From: Alteromonas confluentis | GTDB lineage: Bacteria > Pseudomonadota > Gammaproteobacteria > Enterobacterales > Alteromonadaceae | DNA length: 64,000 nt | Direction of reading: 5' to 3' | Assembly (NCBI RefSeq): GCF_001757105.1 | Contig: NZ_MDHN01000043.1 | Coordinates: 28,662 to 92,661 of the forward strand | Shown: positions 55,706-64,000 of the stretch, one piece after another | How the letters are laid out: each line of letters opens with the position of its first letter | Position numbering within the stretch: the first letter of the stretch is position 1 | The notes under the pieces: generated by a model | Told to the model about the DNA's origin: nothing | The model's input: only the letters and a program-made list of their open reading frames with translations | Database searches by the model: none | Position numbers and translations under genes: made by a program

Positions 55706-56080
55706 TCAGCCAAACAATCGATTTGCTAACTGATGTTGCACACCTTGCGCGGCGTTTTTACTCAGTTCAACTTCAATCGCCTGGTCCTGCCCGGAAACCC
55801 AAATTTTAAGCTCAGAGTCAGTGTCGAAATGGCCTGCCGTTTCTACCACAAACTGGGTAATAGACTTATAAGGAATAGAGTGATAATTCACTTTGCGGCC
55901 TGTGAGTCCTTGCTTGTCAATCAGGATGAGTCGACCTGAAGTAAAGACAATCAGGTCTCTCACCAGTTTGTAAGCACTTACCACAGTTTCGTTATCTCCA
56001 AGTACGGGGGATAACTCTTCACCAACCGCCTGCGGGTCGGTCTCGCTGGCATTGCCGAGTAACGCATCAAATAAACCCAT
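55706..56080 (-). CDS. Bacterial PH-domain protein
   Basis: 124-aa protein forming essentially one bacterial pleckstrin-homology-like domain (bPH_1/YvbH type): strands around VSAYKLVRDLIVFTSGRLIL and the YKSITQFVVETAG segment. It has no membrane helix. The cellular role of such proteins is poorly known. It starts 18 bp after the GGDEF-EAL gene and is probably cotranscribed. Confidence 0.85.
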   Translation of the reverse strand: MGLFDALLGNASETDPQAVGEELSPVLGDNETVVSAYKLVRDLIVFTSGRLILIDKQGLTGRKVNYHSIPYKSITQFVVETAGHFDTDSELKIWVSGQDQAIEVELSKNAAQGVQHQLANRLFG

Positions 56081-56098
56081 GTGCTCTCCTTTTTCTGT

Positions 56099-58612
56099 TC
56101 ACGCACGAAGTCGGCTTACATTATCACGGCTTTGTAATCTGTTCATTAACGGTAATGGCTTCCCAAGTGCGAAACCCTGCCCGAAATCCACATTCAATGC
56201 TTTAAGCGCCTTGCAGGTAGCGTCGTCGGTAACAAATTCGGCGATAGTTTGCTTGCCCATACTCTGCGCGATGGCATTGATGGCTTTTACTGTTTCATGA
56301 TCAATACTGTCGCTCGCCATGTTTTTCACAAACGAACCGTCTATTTTGACGAAATCCACATCCAGATTTTTCAGATAAGTGAACGAAGACATGCCCGCAC
56401 CAAAATCATCCAAAGCAAACAGGCAGCCTTTTTCTCGCAAGGTATGAATAAAGTGTTTCGCTGCACTGATATTGGTTACTGCCGCGGTTTCGGTTATTTC
56501 AAAACAAATCTTATGCGCAGGCACTTTCGACGTCATCACTCGCTTGACGATATGGTCGAGTTTTGCCGGGTCGCCCAACGTTAAACCAGACAAGTTTATG
56601 GCGACCTTACCAAGATGTTCCAAATGGTCAGGATAAGCTTCGAGCGTGGTCAGCGTCTGGTCGACAACCCAGCCGTCTATTAAATTCATCAAGCCGTGAC
56701 GCTCTGCTAACGGAATGAACAGCCCAGGACTGATTAATCCGCCCTGTCCATCGGGTAAACGCAGCAAAATCTCATAGTGTTGCAGGTCAGCCTCAACCGA
56801 GGTCATTGGCACAATTGACTGACTATAGAGCTCAAATTTATGTTCCCGCAGCGCCCTGTGGACAATTTGCAAGACGTTACTTTCACTGTGCGCATCCGGC
56901 AAATTATTCAGCGAATCCACCACGATATAACGATTCCGCCCTTGATATTTAGCCTGATAGCAAGCGTTGTCAGCCGCTTTAATTAGTTCAGCAGCGGAGC
57001 CACTTTCCTGGTCGATAGCAATCACGCCAATACTGGCGCCAACATAGAAAAGACGATCTTCGTGAATGAATCGGTAACTCGCTATGGCCTCTAAGATGAT
57101 ATCCAGCTTTGCCGTTGCCTGAGTGATTGTCTGGCCAGCAAAAATAATACAGAACTCATCACCACCAATTCGCGCCAGCAAATCAGTAGGTTCAAGGTGA
57201 GACGCAAAAAGCTCGGCCACTTCCTTGAGCAATTTGTCACCCGCCGGATGCCCGCAACTGTCGTTTACCAGTTTAAAGCGGTCCATATCGATAAAACACA
57301 TTACGCCGGTCTTCTCGCCTTGCTTGACCTGCTCAAGTAACGTTTTTAGTTCGCTGTCGAAAGCGTAGCGGTTTAACAGACCCGTAAGCTGATCGTGACT
57401 GGCCTGCCAACTGACTTCTTTCTGTAACACCTGCTCAGTAGTGACATCGCGAAAGGTCATTGCCAACGTTTTGTCCGCCTTAACCATTTGCACTTTCAAG
57501 GATTCAGAAGGTACCGACGCACATTCAACCTTAAGGAAGCCTTCAAATGGCTCGCCAGTAAATACCACCTTTCGCCCGGCCTCGGTGAGCGATTCATGAC
57601 CCAACAAACGCATGTGTTCATGAAGCGTAGCAGATACGGCCTCATCCTGAAGATAGGGAAACATTGTAAAGCTCATGCGATTGGCTTCGAGGAGCACGAA
57701 CTCGCCATTGCGCAACTGATAAATTAACAGCGCATCCAGCGCCGCATCACTGGCTGTACGGTAAAGTTGCTGACTTTGCGTTAAATTCATCGCGCCTTTG
57801 AGTTGCTTATGGAAGGTCCAACTCACTAGCAACGACATCAATACTCCAACAACGCCAATTAAAAACCCGGGGTTAAATGTTGCGGGACGACTCTGAATAC
57901 GTAAAGACCACTGACGGCCAAGAAACTGAATATCTGAGATAGATATTACAGAGCCATCTTCCACAAAATCCCCTGCTTCCAGTACATGACTGTTTTTATC
58001 CAGCAACATGAAATTAAACTGAGGGCCGACGAGTTCCCCCATGATCACATTTAACGTTTCGCTGATATCGAAGGTAGCCACAACGAAACCCAGTTCGGGT
58101 TGCTGACTACTGATGGCCCTGCCGTATATCAAAAAGTAATGGCCGGTTTTGTCAGAGCGACGCAGTACACTTTGAAATTGTTCTGAAGGGCTAAGCGAAG
58201 GTAGCCCAGCCCGGATTGGAATGCCGCCATGATTTGCCAGTTGCGACACACTTTGCGCATGATTTCTTGGCAGCGAAATCCAGCGCACAACACCATTTTT
58301 ATCGACCAGAGACAAAGACGTGTAACCATGCTGAATGTTCATCAGCGATACAGCCTGCACATTAAACCAATCAATTTCATTTGGGGAGAATGCCGGCCAG
58401 GCCTGCATTAGGTTGATCATGGCCTGTCGGCGCTCGGTGGAAAACAGCTCCAGACTATTCACCACCTGCTTAGCCAGGGAACTCGCTTTGGATACACGAG
58501 ACGTGCGATCGTCATTCACCAGATACACACCTGCAGAAATGAACAACATACTGAGCAGCAGAAATAAAATTACCGGAAGTAAGTAAACCCTGCTTTGTTT
58601 TTGTTGTTGCAT
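56099..58612 (-). CDS. Membrane sensor GGDEF-EAL protein
   Basis: 837-aa inner-membrane signalling protein. One N-terminal helix (about 12-30), a periplasmic sensor region (about 31-255), a second helix (about 250-270), a PAS-like region (about 280-395), GGDEF (about 405-570) and EAL (about 580-830). The cyclase motif GGDEF is intact. The EAL signature reads EILLR, a conservative variant keeping the metal-binding Glu and Leu; FEITET, DDFGAGMS and DFVKIDGSFV are intact. It may have both diguanylate cyclase and phosphodiesterase activity. Together with BcsA PilZ in this window, it is a candidate controller of cellulose synthesis. Confidence 0.93.
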   Translation of the reverse strand: MQQQKQSRVYLLPVILFLLLSMLFISAGVYLVNDDRTSRVSKASSLAKQVVNSLELFSTERRQAMINLMQAWPAFSPNEIDWFNVQAVSLMNIQHGYTSLSLVDKNGVVRWISLPRNHAQSVSQLANHGGIPIRAGLPSLSPSEQFQSVLRRSDKTGHYFLIYGRAISSQQPELGFVVATFDISETLNVIMGELVGPQFNFMLLDKNSHVLEAGDFVEDGSVISISDIQFLGRQWSLRIQSRPATFNPGFLIGVVGVLMSLLVSWTFHKQLKGAMNLTQSQQLYRTASDAALDALLIYQLRNGEFVLLEANRMSFTMFPYLQDEAVSATLHEHMRLLGHESLTEAGRKVVFTGEPFEGFLKVECASVPSESLKVQMVKADKTLAMTFRDVTTEQVLQKEVSWQASHDQLTGLLNRYAFDSELKTLLEQVKQGEKTGVMCFIDMDRFKLVNDSCGHPAGDKLLKEVAELFASHLEPTDLLARIGGDEFCIIFAGQTITQATAKLDIILEAIASYRFIHEDRLFYVGASIGVIAIDQESGSAAELIKAADNACYQAKYQGRNRYIVVDSLNNLPDAHSESNVLQIVHRALREHKFELYSQSIVPMTSVEADLQHYEILLRLPDGQGGLISPGLFIPLAERHGLMNLIDGWVVDQTLTTLEAYPDHLEHLGKVAINLSGLTLGDPAKLDHIVKRVMTSKVPAHKICFEITETAAVTNISAAKHFIHTLREKGCLFALDDFGAGMSSFTYLKNLDVDFVKIDGSFVKNMASDSIDHETVKAINAIAQSMGKQTIAEFVTDDATCKALKALNVDFGQGFALGKPLPLMNRLQSRDNVSRLRA

Positions 58613-58742
58613 GACATGACGGCTCGACGATGTAAGTGCTTGCTAAAATACGTCAGAAGTATGAATTTTTTATTAATTCACAGCCCTGGCGGAAAAAGTG
58701 ATAACGTATATCGCAACAACGCTACCTACTTCGGAGAATTTT

Positions 58743-59762
58743 GTGTCAGCAATTCAACTACCTGAATTTAGTGATGTTCAGGCTGCATCAGCGCGAATAA
58801 AAGGCAAGGTGCTTCGCACGCCACTTTTGGAATCTTCACTGTTGAACCGCTGGTTGGGCCAGCGCATTTTATTCAAAGTTGAATGTCTGCAAACCACGGG
58901 CGCCTTTAAACTGCGCGGCGCGATGAATTTTCTAAGCAAGTTGGCCGAACAAGGCGCATTGCCCGAAAAAATCGTAGCCAACAGTTCAGGCAATCATGCT
59001 CAGGCGGTGGCATTTGCAGCGTCGCAATTCGGTATACCGGCGTGTATTTATTCAACCGAGAACATCTCTGCTGTAAAAGCCGCGGCGACCAAAAGTTATG
59101 GGGCAGAGCTAAAGCTGTTTCCCACCCGCCCGCAGGCTGATGCGGCTGTGGCAGAGGCGGCAAAAGAAGCGGGGACAATTTGGATCCCGCCCTTCGATCA
59201 TCCAGATATTATCGCTGGGCAAGGTACCGCTTGTATGGAAGCCATTGAGGATGCAGGAAAGGTCGATGCTGTTTTTGCGCCGTGCGGTGGTGGCGGCCTG
59301 ATATCGGGAACGTTACTTGCCACCCGTGGACTCGCGCCAAACGCAAAAGTGATAGGTGCAGAACCGCAAGCAGCTAACGACGCCTCCCGTTCATTGCAAA
59401 GTGGCATAATTGAATCGCTTCCCGGCCCGGCAAACACGCTGGCAGATGGTGCAGCAACGCCCTCTGTCGGTTTGCACACATTCCCCTTGCTGCAGCAATT
59501 AGACGATTTCTACGAAGTGGATGAAGTTCAAATTGCTTACTGGACGCAATGGCTCCAGCATCTGCTCAAAATCCATGTGGAGCCCACCAGCGCCCTTTCC
59601 ATGTCTGCAGTGGTATCGTGGTCGCTAGAAGTGCCGCCGGGTCAAACTGCGGTTGTTATTCTTACTGGCGGAAACATTAGTCAACAAAGCATGCATAAAA
59701 TCTGGAGCACGGATTATTTGCTTCAGCCCCCTAACCTCACAGAACAAGAACAGGAACAATAA
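58743..59762 (+). CDS. PLP-dependent serine/threonine dehydratase
   Basis: 339-aa fold-type II PLP enzyme expected to deaminate Ser or Thr (or racemise Ser). The Schiff-base Lys lies in TTGAFKLRGA (near residue 51), the phosphate-binding region in SSGNHAQAVAFAA and the glycine loop in CGGGGLISGT. There is no C-terminal ACT regulatory domain, so it is of the catabolic or serine-racemase-like type. I chose the GTG at 58743 with GGAG 6 nt upstream; a GTG 15 codons earlier is weaker. Its stop overlaps the next start as TAATG. Confidence 0.88.
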   Translation: MSAIQLPEFSDVQAASARIKGKVLRTPLLESSLLNRWLGQRILFKVECLQTTGAFKLRGAMNFLSKLAEQGALPEKIVANSSGNHAQAVAFAASQFGIPACIYSTENISAVKAAATKSYGAELKLFPTRPQADAAVAEAAKEAGTIWIPPFDHPDIIAGQGTACMEAIEDAGKVDAVFAPCGGGGLISGTLLATRGLAPNAKVIGAEPQAANDASRSLQSGIIESLPGPANTLADGAATPSVGLHTFPLLQQLDDFYEVDEVQIAYWTQWLQHLLKIHVEPTSALSMSAVVSWSLEVPPGQTAVVILTGGNISQQSMHKIWSTDYLLQPPNLTEQEQEQ

Positions 59763-61429
59763 TGAAAAATAAAAATACCTGGCGGATAAGTGTGTTGTCG
59801 CTGCTGTTTTCAGCATCCACAGCACTGGCCGATACCACACTGGTAAAAAACGTGTCGGGCTACACCCTTGATGATAGTGGTAAGCTAATATCGTTTTCCT
59901 CAATTCTTATTGAGGATGGCAAGGTTAAAACCCTTGATCCAACGAGCATGCGCGCTGATGCGGTAGTCGATGGCGATGGTAATGTAATGTTGCCCGGCTT
60001 GATAGATGCCCATGGGCACTTGCTGGGCCTCGGCAGCAGTTTGTTAGAAGTGGATGTACGAGATAGTCGAAGTGCTGCAGATGCTGCCAAGAAAGCCGCA
60101 GCCTATGCCTTTGCCCATCAGAAGCAAGCGTGGATCTTCGGCAGCGGCTGGAACCAGGAAGTCTGGCCGGATCGCAGCTTCCCTACCGCAGCGATTTTGG
60201 ATGCTGAAATCAGCAACCGTCCCGTATGGCTGACCCGGGTAGATGCGCATGCAGGATGGGCTAACACCAAAGCACTGGAATTAGCAGGCATTACCAAAGA
60301 TACGCCCGATCCAGTGGGCGGAAAAATCGTCCGCGATAGCGATGGCAACCCTTCCGGGGTACTCATTGACAACGCCATCGGATTAATGGAAAAGGTGATG
60401 CCCAAGGCAGGAGCGGCGTTATACCAGCAGCAACTTGATGCGACAGGACAACACTTATTGTCTGTGGGGGTAACGGCTATGCACGATGCTGGTGTGCCCC
60501 ATTCCGTGTATGATTTCTACCTCGCTCGGGCTGCAGAGCAGACACTACCGGTGCGCATTTATGCCATGATCAGCGCCACCGACGACGACCTTGATAGCAT
60601 GTTAGATAACGGACCGGTTCGCAGTGCTGACGACTTCCTCTTCATTCGTAGCGTAAAAGCGTACGGCGACGGCGCACTGGGCAGTCGCGGCGCCGCATTA
60701 TTAGCACCTTATAGCGATGACCCACACCAATCCGGTTTGTTGCTCACTCAGCCTGAAGAAATGGCGCCTCTTTTCTCAAAAGTACTCGGCGCGGGGTTTC
60801 AGCTTAACTTTCATGCCATCGGCGATCGTGCTAACAGGATGGCGCTAGACCAGTTTGAAACCACAATGAAGAAATTCCCGAACCGTGATTTCAGAAACCG
60901 TATCGAACATGCACAGGTTATTCACCCTGACGACCTCTCTCGCTTTGCTGAACTTAATGTACTGCCTTCTATGCAGCCGACTCACGCGACCAGCGATAAA
61001 AACATGGCTGAAGACCGTTTAGGTAAAGATCGCATGGAAGGTGCCTATGCATGGAAAACGCTGCTCAATTCAGGCATTCCTATTCCGCTGGGCTCAGACT
61101 TCCCGGTAGAACTGGCAAACCCATTCTACGGTTTGCATGCAGCGGTTACCCGACAAGATCGCAACAATCAGCCGGTTGCAGGCTGGTATGCCCATGAAGC
61201 CATGACAGTTGAACAGGCTTTCCGGGGCTTCACGCTGGATGCCGCTTATGCCGCACACATGGAAGACACTCTTGGCTCATTAACGCCGGGGAAATGGGCG
61301 GATTTCATTCTTGTCGATCAGGATATTTTTGATATTCCAGCACAAGATATCTGGAAAACCCAGGTACTGGAAACCTGGAGTGCAGGTATTCAGGTGTTTA
61401 AAGAAAAGAACCCGAGATTACCTGAATAA
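59762..61429 (+). CDS. Exported amidohydrolase, YtcJ-like
   Basis: 555-aa metal-dependent amidohydrolase with a signal peptide (about 1-22, ALA). Metal and active-site motifs of the YtcJ-like group are visible: DAHGH near 80, RVDAHAGW, the Lys-bearing VKAYGDGALGS, NFHAIGDRA, RIEHAQVI and PLGSDFPVE. It would hydrolyse an amide, imide or cyclic substrate in the periplasm. Translational coupling (TAATG) to the dehydratase suggests a shared catabolic route, perhaps release of an amino acid followed by its deamination, but the enzymes are on opposite sides of the membrane. Confidence 0.88.
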   Translation: MKNKNTWRISVLSLLFSASTALADTTLVKNVSGYTLDDSGKLISFSSILIEDGKVKTLDPTSMRADAVVDGDGNVMLPGLIDAHGHLLGLGSSLLEVDVRDSRSAADAAKKAAAYAFAHQKQAWIFGSGWNQEVWPDRSFPTAAILDAEISNRPVWLTRVDAHAGWANTKALELAGITKDTPDPVGGKIVRDSDGNPSGVLIDNAIGLMEKVMPKAGAALYQQQLDATGQHLLSVGVTAMHDAGVPHSVYDFYLARAAEQTLPVRIYAMISATDDDLDSMLDNGPVRSADDFLFIRSVKAYGDGALGSRGAALLAPYSDDPHQSGLLLTQPEEMAPLFSKVLGAGFQLNFHAIGDRANRMALDQFETTMKKFPNRDFRNRIEHAQVIHPDDLSRFAELNVLPSMQPTHATSDKNMAEDRLGKDRMEGAYAWKTLLNSGIPIPLGSDFPVELANPFYGLHAAVTRQDRNNQPVAGWYAHEAMTVEQAFRGFTLDAAYAAHMEDTLGSLTPGKWADFILVDQDIFDIPAQDIWKTQVLETWSAGIQVFKEKNPRLPE

Positions 61430-61434
61430 ACAAA

Positions 61435-61470
61435 GTGGGTTCAGTGTTGTATTTTGAACACTGAACCCAC
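61435..61470. terminator. Perfect 14-bp hairpin between convergent genes
   Basis: GTGGGTTCAGTGTT / AACACTGAACCCAC with an 8-nt loop, directly after the amidohydrolase stop and before the convergent lipoprotein gene. No T-tract follows on either side, so the termination mechanism is uncertain. Confidence 0.65.
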
Positions 61471-61478
61471 TGTTCAAA

Positions 61479-62147
61479 CTACAAAGATGGCAGTAGCGGA
61501 GACAATACATACGCTACGATATTGCGGTATTTTCCTGCCGACACGAATTGCGCTTCATCAGCATCAAGCCCCACTCGCCGTGAAACCACTTCACCATTGC
61601 GAAGAATATAATTCACTTTTAGGGTAACCGCTGAGCCTGTAGCCCGGGTAGTACCAGGTATTACCGATTGTTTTTGTTCTGTATTTTCCCACACTGCAAG
61701 ACCATTAACCCGCTCAATATTTTCTCTGTAAGGATGAATAAAAGCCACGCCCTGAACGTCAGGGTCTGATTCAAACAGGTCAGAGGCAGTTTTTTTAATG
61801 GCGTAATTCAACACCCCAGTATCAAGCATTCCAGTCGCAGAACTATACAATCCACCTTGTGAACCAGCAGCATTATAAAGGTGCTGCTGGGTCTCTGCCT
61901 GGTGGTTTTGTAATTGCTTCTTAGCCAGAAATTCAGCGGAATCAGCAATGAACTGCCGGGTATAAGGTGAGAACGCGTCAGTAAACGCGGGCGGCAGCAT
62001 AACAAAGTGCACCCCGTCAGGTTGGCTTTCATCAACGGGCAGTTCGATTGCCGGAGACGTTATCCTGGGATCAAAGAATATTGGCTCCAGCGTATTACAT
62101 CCGGTTATCCCCAGCAGAAGCATGCCGGCAATGATTAGGTTTTTCAT
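61479..62147 (-). CDS. Lipoprotein of unknown function (second of a coupled pair)
   Basis: 222-aa protein with a lipoprotein signal (LLGITGC, Cys17). The mature part begins with an acidic Pro-rich stretch and has a repeated-strand C-terminal region (TLKVNYILRNGEVVSRRVGLD). Its ATG overlaps the stop of the upstream lipoprotein (TAATG). I recognise no family. Both proteins contain Asn-rich short segments following a helix (LYNAAGSQGGLYSS here, LYNSNTGQLNE there). Confidence 0.7.
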   Translation of the reverse strand: MKNLIIAGMLLLGITGCNTLEPIFFDPRITSPAIELPVDESQPDGVHFVMLPPAFTDAFSPYTRQFIADSAEFLAKKQLQNHQAETQQHLYNAAGSQGGLYSSATGMLDTGVLNYAIKKTASDLFESDPDVQGVAFIHPYRENIERVNGLAVWENTEQKQSVIPGTTRATGSAVTLKVNYILRNGEVVSRRVGLDADEAQFVSAGKYRNIVAYVLSPLLPSL

Positions 62148-62905
62148 TACTTCTTGCGCTGCTTAATATTAGCGAGATGCGTGAACGCGAGATCCAGTGC
62201 GTTCGCCAATTGAGCTTCATCATCAAAGAGGTATTCGGCCGTTTTCATTTTGGCGTTGCCGTCATCATCAAAGCGGGCCAGCAACTCAATACCACCGCCG
62301 ACAAAAGACAGATCTTTATACTCGGTGTCTTTAAAACTCAGGTAAATGTAAGCACCTGGGAGGTGCCCGGTTTTCTCAACGAAGAAAGATCCGAGCACAT
62401 CACCGGCATCGACTCCATCCTCCAGAAAGTCCTCTGATTGTCCATACCAGTCTGCGGTGTAGCCCAGCAGGAAGTTATTTGAGAAGTGAGCCTGCGTAAT
62501 ATCAATACCGGCAAACAGAAAGATATCAACATTGAGTTTTTCCTTCGTTTCTTTCAATGCCTGATTATACAACTGGTCATACAGTGCTTCATTTAACTGT
62601 CCCGTATTTGAATTATAAAGGTCAGGGGTTTCTTTCTTCAGTTCTTTCAGGCGTGTATAAAAACTGCTGGCGTCCACGGTTTTAAAGCCCGCCTTTTCCA
62701 GTTCTGTTTCAATGCGTGGCTTATAAAATTGTTTTAGTTTTGGGGCAAAGTACTCAAGGCCTTCAGGCACATCAAAACTTACCAGACCAACCGTCTGATA
62801 ATTAGTAACAAGACTTTTAGTGTTCAGGTAATCGGGGGTAGATTTACAGCCGGAAACGGCAAATAGCACAAGAATAAAAACCAGTAGTTTGTTCATGCAA
62901 TACAT
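62147..62905 (-). CDS. Lipoprotein of unknown function (first of a coupled pair)
   Basis: 252-aa protein with a lipoprotein signal (AVSGC). It has a mixed alpha/beta mature region: YQTVGLVSF near the N-terminus, a long helical central part (about 85-130) and strands such as DIFLFAGIDI and GAYIYLSFKDT. The pattern of an early VxLVSF-like strand and a later AxIYLxF strand recalls GNA1162/CsgG-like periplasmic lipoproteins, but I cannot confirm it. An alternative ATG at 62896 gives a more compact signal peptide. It is translationally coupled to the next lipoprotein. Confidence 0.7.
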   Translation of the reverse strand: MYCMNKLLVFILVLFAVSGCKSTPDYLNTKSLVTNYQTVGLVSFDVPEGLEYFAPKLKQFYKPRIETELEKAGFKTVDASSFYTRLKELKKETPDLYNSNTGQLNEALYDQLYNQALKETKEKLNVDIFLFAGIDITQAHFSNNFLLGYTADWYGQSEDFLEDGVDAGDVLGSFFVEKTGHLPGAYIYLSFKDTEYKDLSFVGGGIELLARFDDDGNAKMKTAEYLFDDEAQLANALDLAFTHLANIKQRKK

Positions 62906-63153
62906 CCATGTGAAGGAGATTTCGTACTACGTCCGGCACTTTGCACTGAAATGTTATGTTCTCAGCGACTATGCTGAACAGCGAAAATTGAGATTATCAA
63001 CTCAAAACTCTTTTTACAATTGCTTTACAACGGTAAAAAGATGATTTCCATCCCCACTATGCAATGGTATTTACTGACATCTACAATGTTGCGATAAGTT
63101 ATTTATTATTAACATCGAGTAGGGTGAGGCATCACCGCCTCATCCCTCTCACA

Positions 63154-63184
63154 GAACCGTACGTACGGGCCTCGTATACGGCTC
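63154..63184 (-). ncRNA. Group II intron catalytic domain V
   Basis: A 31-nt hairpin beginning GAGCCGTA and ending TACGGTTC; the two arms pair over eight positions, including one G-U, as in bacterial domain V. The AGC triad is within GAGC. It starts 10 nt after the maturase stop codon, the usual layout. Confidence 0.85.
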
Positions 63185-63193
63185 CTGTACAGT

Positions 63194-64000
63194 TTATCCA
63201 GCGTAATTGCTGGGCACATTTCCCGTTCTAACGTCTTCCAGATTCACCAGTCCAAGTTCGTTAAACCAGCTGTTTGGCATCGCGTAGCTTGCCAGTGGGC
63301 TTCTTGCGCTGCGCCAACTCGTCATGCTCATGGACGCGAACTTGCCTTTGTAGCCCCGCTGTCGTAGCCAGCGATGCAGGCGGCTCGCCTTTTTCCATAA
63401 CTTCAGTTGAACACTGCGCAGTCTGCGTCTCAGCCAACTCGCGATTTGCTTGAATGCCCTGCTGGCATTGGCAATCCTGAAGTACTGGCTGAACCCTCTT
63501 AGCAGTGGATTCAGTCTGTTGATGACATGTGACAACGGTTTTCCCCCGTTGCGTTTTGTCATCTCCTTTAGCTTCATTTTGAACAATGCCAGTTTCTTCG
63601 CTTGGATTCGGGTATATTTCGTCCCGATTTCCACACCAAGGAACCTGACACCCGCATCACTGTGTGTGATGTGGGTTTTCTCTGTGTTCACGGTCAGCTT
63701 CAGTTTACCTTCAAGGATTTGGGTCGCTTGTCGTTGCGCATTCTCTGCCGCTGAACGACTGCGACACAAGATAAGAATATCATCAGCGTAGCGCACTATG
63801 CGGTGGCCACGTTGCATCATCTCCTTATCAAACGCATCCAGATAGATGTTCGCTATCAAGGGGCTGATTACCCCACCTTGCGGACTCCCTGTGTCTGTCT
63901 GCTGCCAATGGCCTTCAACCATCACCCCACTTGTTAAGAACTGGCTGATTAAGCGCAGCACGCTACCATCACGCACCCGCCGTTTAATGCTTTCTATGAT
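63194..64000 (-). CDS. Group II intron reverse transcriptase/maturase, partial
   Basis: C-terminal part of the intron-encoded protein; the frame is open to the window edge, so the N-terminus is missing. The RT active-site motif YADD occurs in VRYADDILIL, after TGSPQGGVISPLIANIYL (RT domain 4). Domains 5-7 follow, then the maturase/thumb (X) region with the GIIM-like block LNPLLRGFSQYFRIANASRA. No HNH endonuclease follows, so mobility would rely on replication-fork or single-strand insertion. This points to an endonuclease-less class such as C or D; the class is not certain. Confidence 0.9.
   Translation of the reverse strand: MIESIKRRVRDGSVLRLISQFLTSGVMVEGHWQQTDTGSPQGGVISPLIANIYLDAFDKEMMQRGHRIVRYADDILILCRSRSAAENAQRQATQILEGKLKLTVNTEKTHITHSDAGVRFLGVEIGTKYTRIQAKKLALFKMKLKEMTKRNGGKPLSHVINRLNPLLRGFSQYFRIANASRAFKQIASWLRRRLRSVQLKLWKKASRLHRWLRQRGYKGKFASMSMTSWRSARSPLASYAMPNSWFNELGLVNLEDVRTGNVPSNYAG

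Larger units (their letters stand above)
63114..64000 (-). mobile_element. Group II intron, 3' part (cut by window edge)
   Basis: The minus strand carries the end of a group II intron: the C-terminal part of its reverse transcriptase/maturase, then domain V, then a domain VI hairpin (GGATGAGGC pairing with GCCTCACCC) and a likely 3' splice end at CGAT near 63114. The 5' half lies outside the window. It is inserted in the intergenic region upstream of the lipoprotein pair. Confidence 0.85.

Noticed and set aside
1..64000. CRISPR arrays, tRNA or rRNA genes
   Set aside because: No regularly spaced repeats and no cloverleaf or rRNA-like segments were noticed by eye; a dedicated tRNA scan was not possible.

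Overview
The window looks like chromosome from a marine gammaproteobacterium of the Alteromonadales (Alteromonas/Salinimonas-like). This is inferred from gene content, not from a database match: FldB-type flavodoxin next to a CLCA_X-like protein, a TonB-dependent siderophore receptor with a PepSY partner, YbdG-type channel, DPP IV, a DUF2884/YggN-like protein, two large GGDEF/EAL proteins and a compact cellulose operon. Coding density is high. I see no rRNA, tRNA or CRISPR array.

Layout. 0-6 kb: CPA1 Na+/H+ antiporter, small MscS channel and GH15 glucoamylase on the minus strand, then two SDR dehydrogenases on the plus strand. 6.2-11.8 kb: a Fur-box-preceded iron locus (siderophore receptor, PepSY membrane protein, secreted S9 peptidase). 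11.9-13.9 kb: a GAF-PAS-GGDEF-EAL protein whose GGDEF motif is degenerate. 14.5-18.6 kb: a three-gene type I secretion-like operon (ABC protein, HlyD, TolC) in which the ABC ATPase domain has lost every catalytic motif. 19-22 kb: nucleoside hydrolase-like protein, LacI regulator, small membrane protein. 21.8-27.7 kb: S-formylglutathione hydrolase, two tandem acyltransferases with a YbdG-type channel, DUF2884-like protein and a VOC protein.

28-31.7 kb is accessory in character: a BrnT/BrnA toxin-antitoxin pair, a WYL-domain regulator, and a divergent four-gene set (short G/Y-rich protein, MazG-like pyrophosphohydrolase, a 103-aa unknown, and a 264-aa protein with a faint helix-hairpin-helix look). 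This is the best candidate in the window for an undescribed module, perhaps defensive, but that is inference. 31.9-42.4 kb is mostly housekeeping and stress genes: YeeZ-like SDR, SNF-family transporter, C-factor-like SDR with a DCC protein, MsrA, Dps, PhoD-like phosphatase, FldB, a CLCA_X-like HEXXH protein and an orphan ExbD preceded by a near-perfect inverted repeat.

42.5-51.9 kb concerns the cell surface: a choice-of-anchor-A protein with a PEP-CTERM-like tail converges on, and overlaps, a tightly coupled operon of a 159-aa membrane protein and bcsA, bcsB, bcsZ, bcsC. BcsA carries an intact c-di-GMP-binding PilZ motif, so the two GGDEF/EAL proteins of the window could in principle act on it. 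52-63 kb: TrmN-like methyltransferase, TIP30-like oxidoreductase, DPP IV, PH-domain protein, a GGDEF-EAL protein, serine/threonine dehydratase with an exported amidohydrolase, and a translationally coupled lipoprotein pair. The right edge cuts a group II intron: its 3' domains V/VI and the C-terminal part of its reverse transcriptase/maturase are inside the window.
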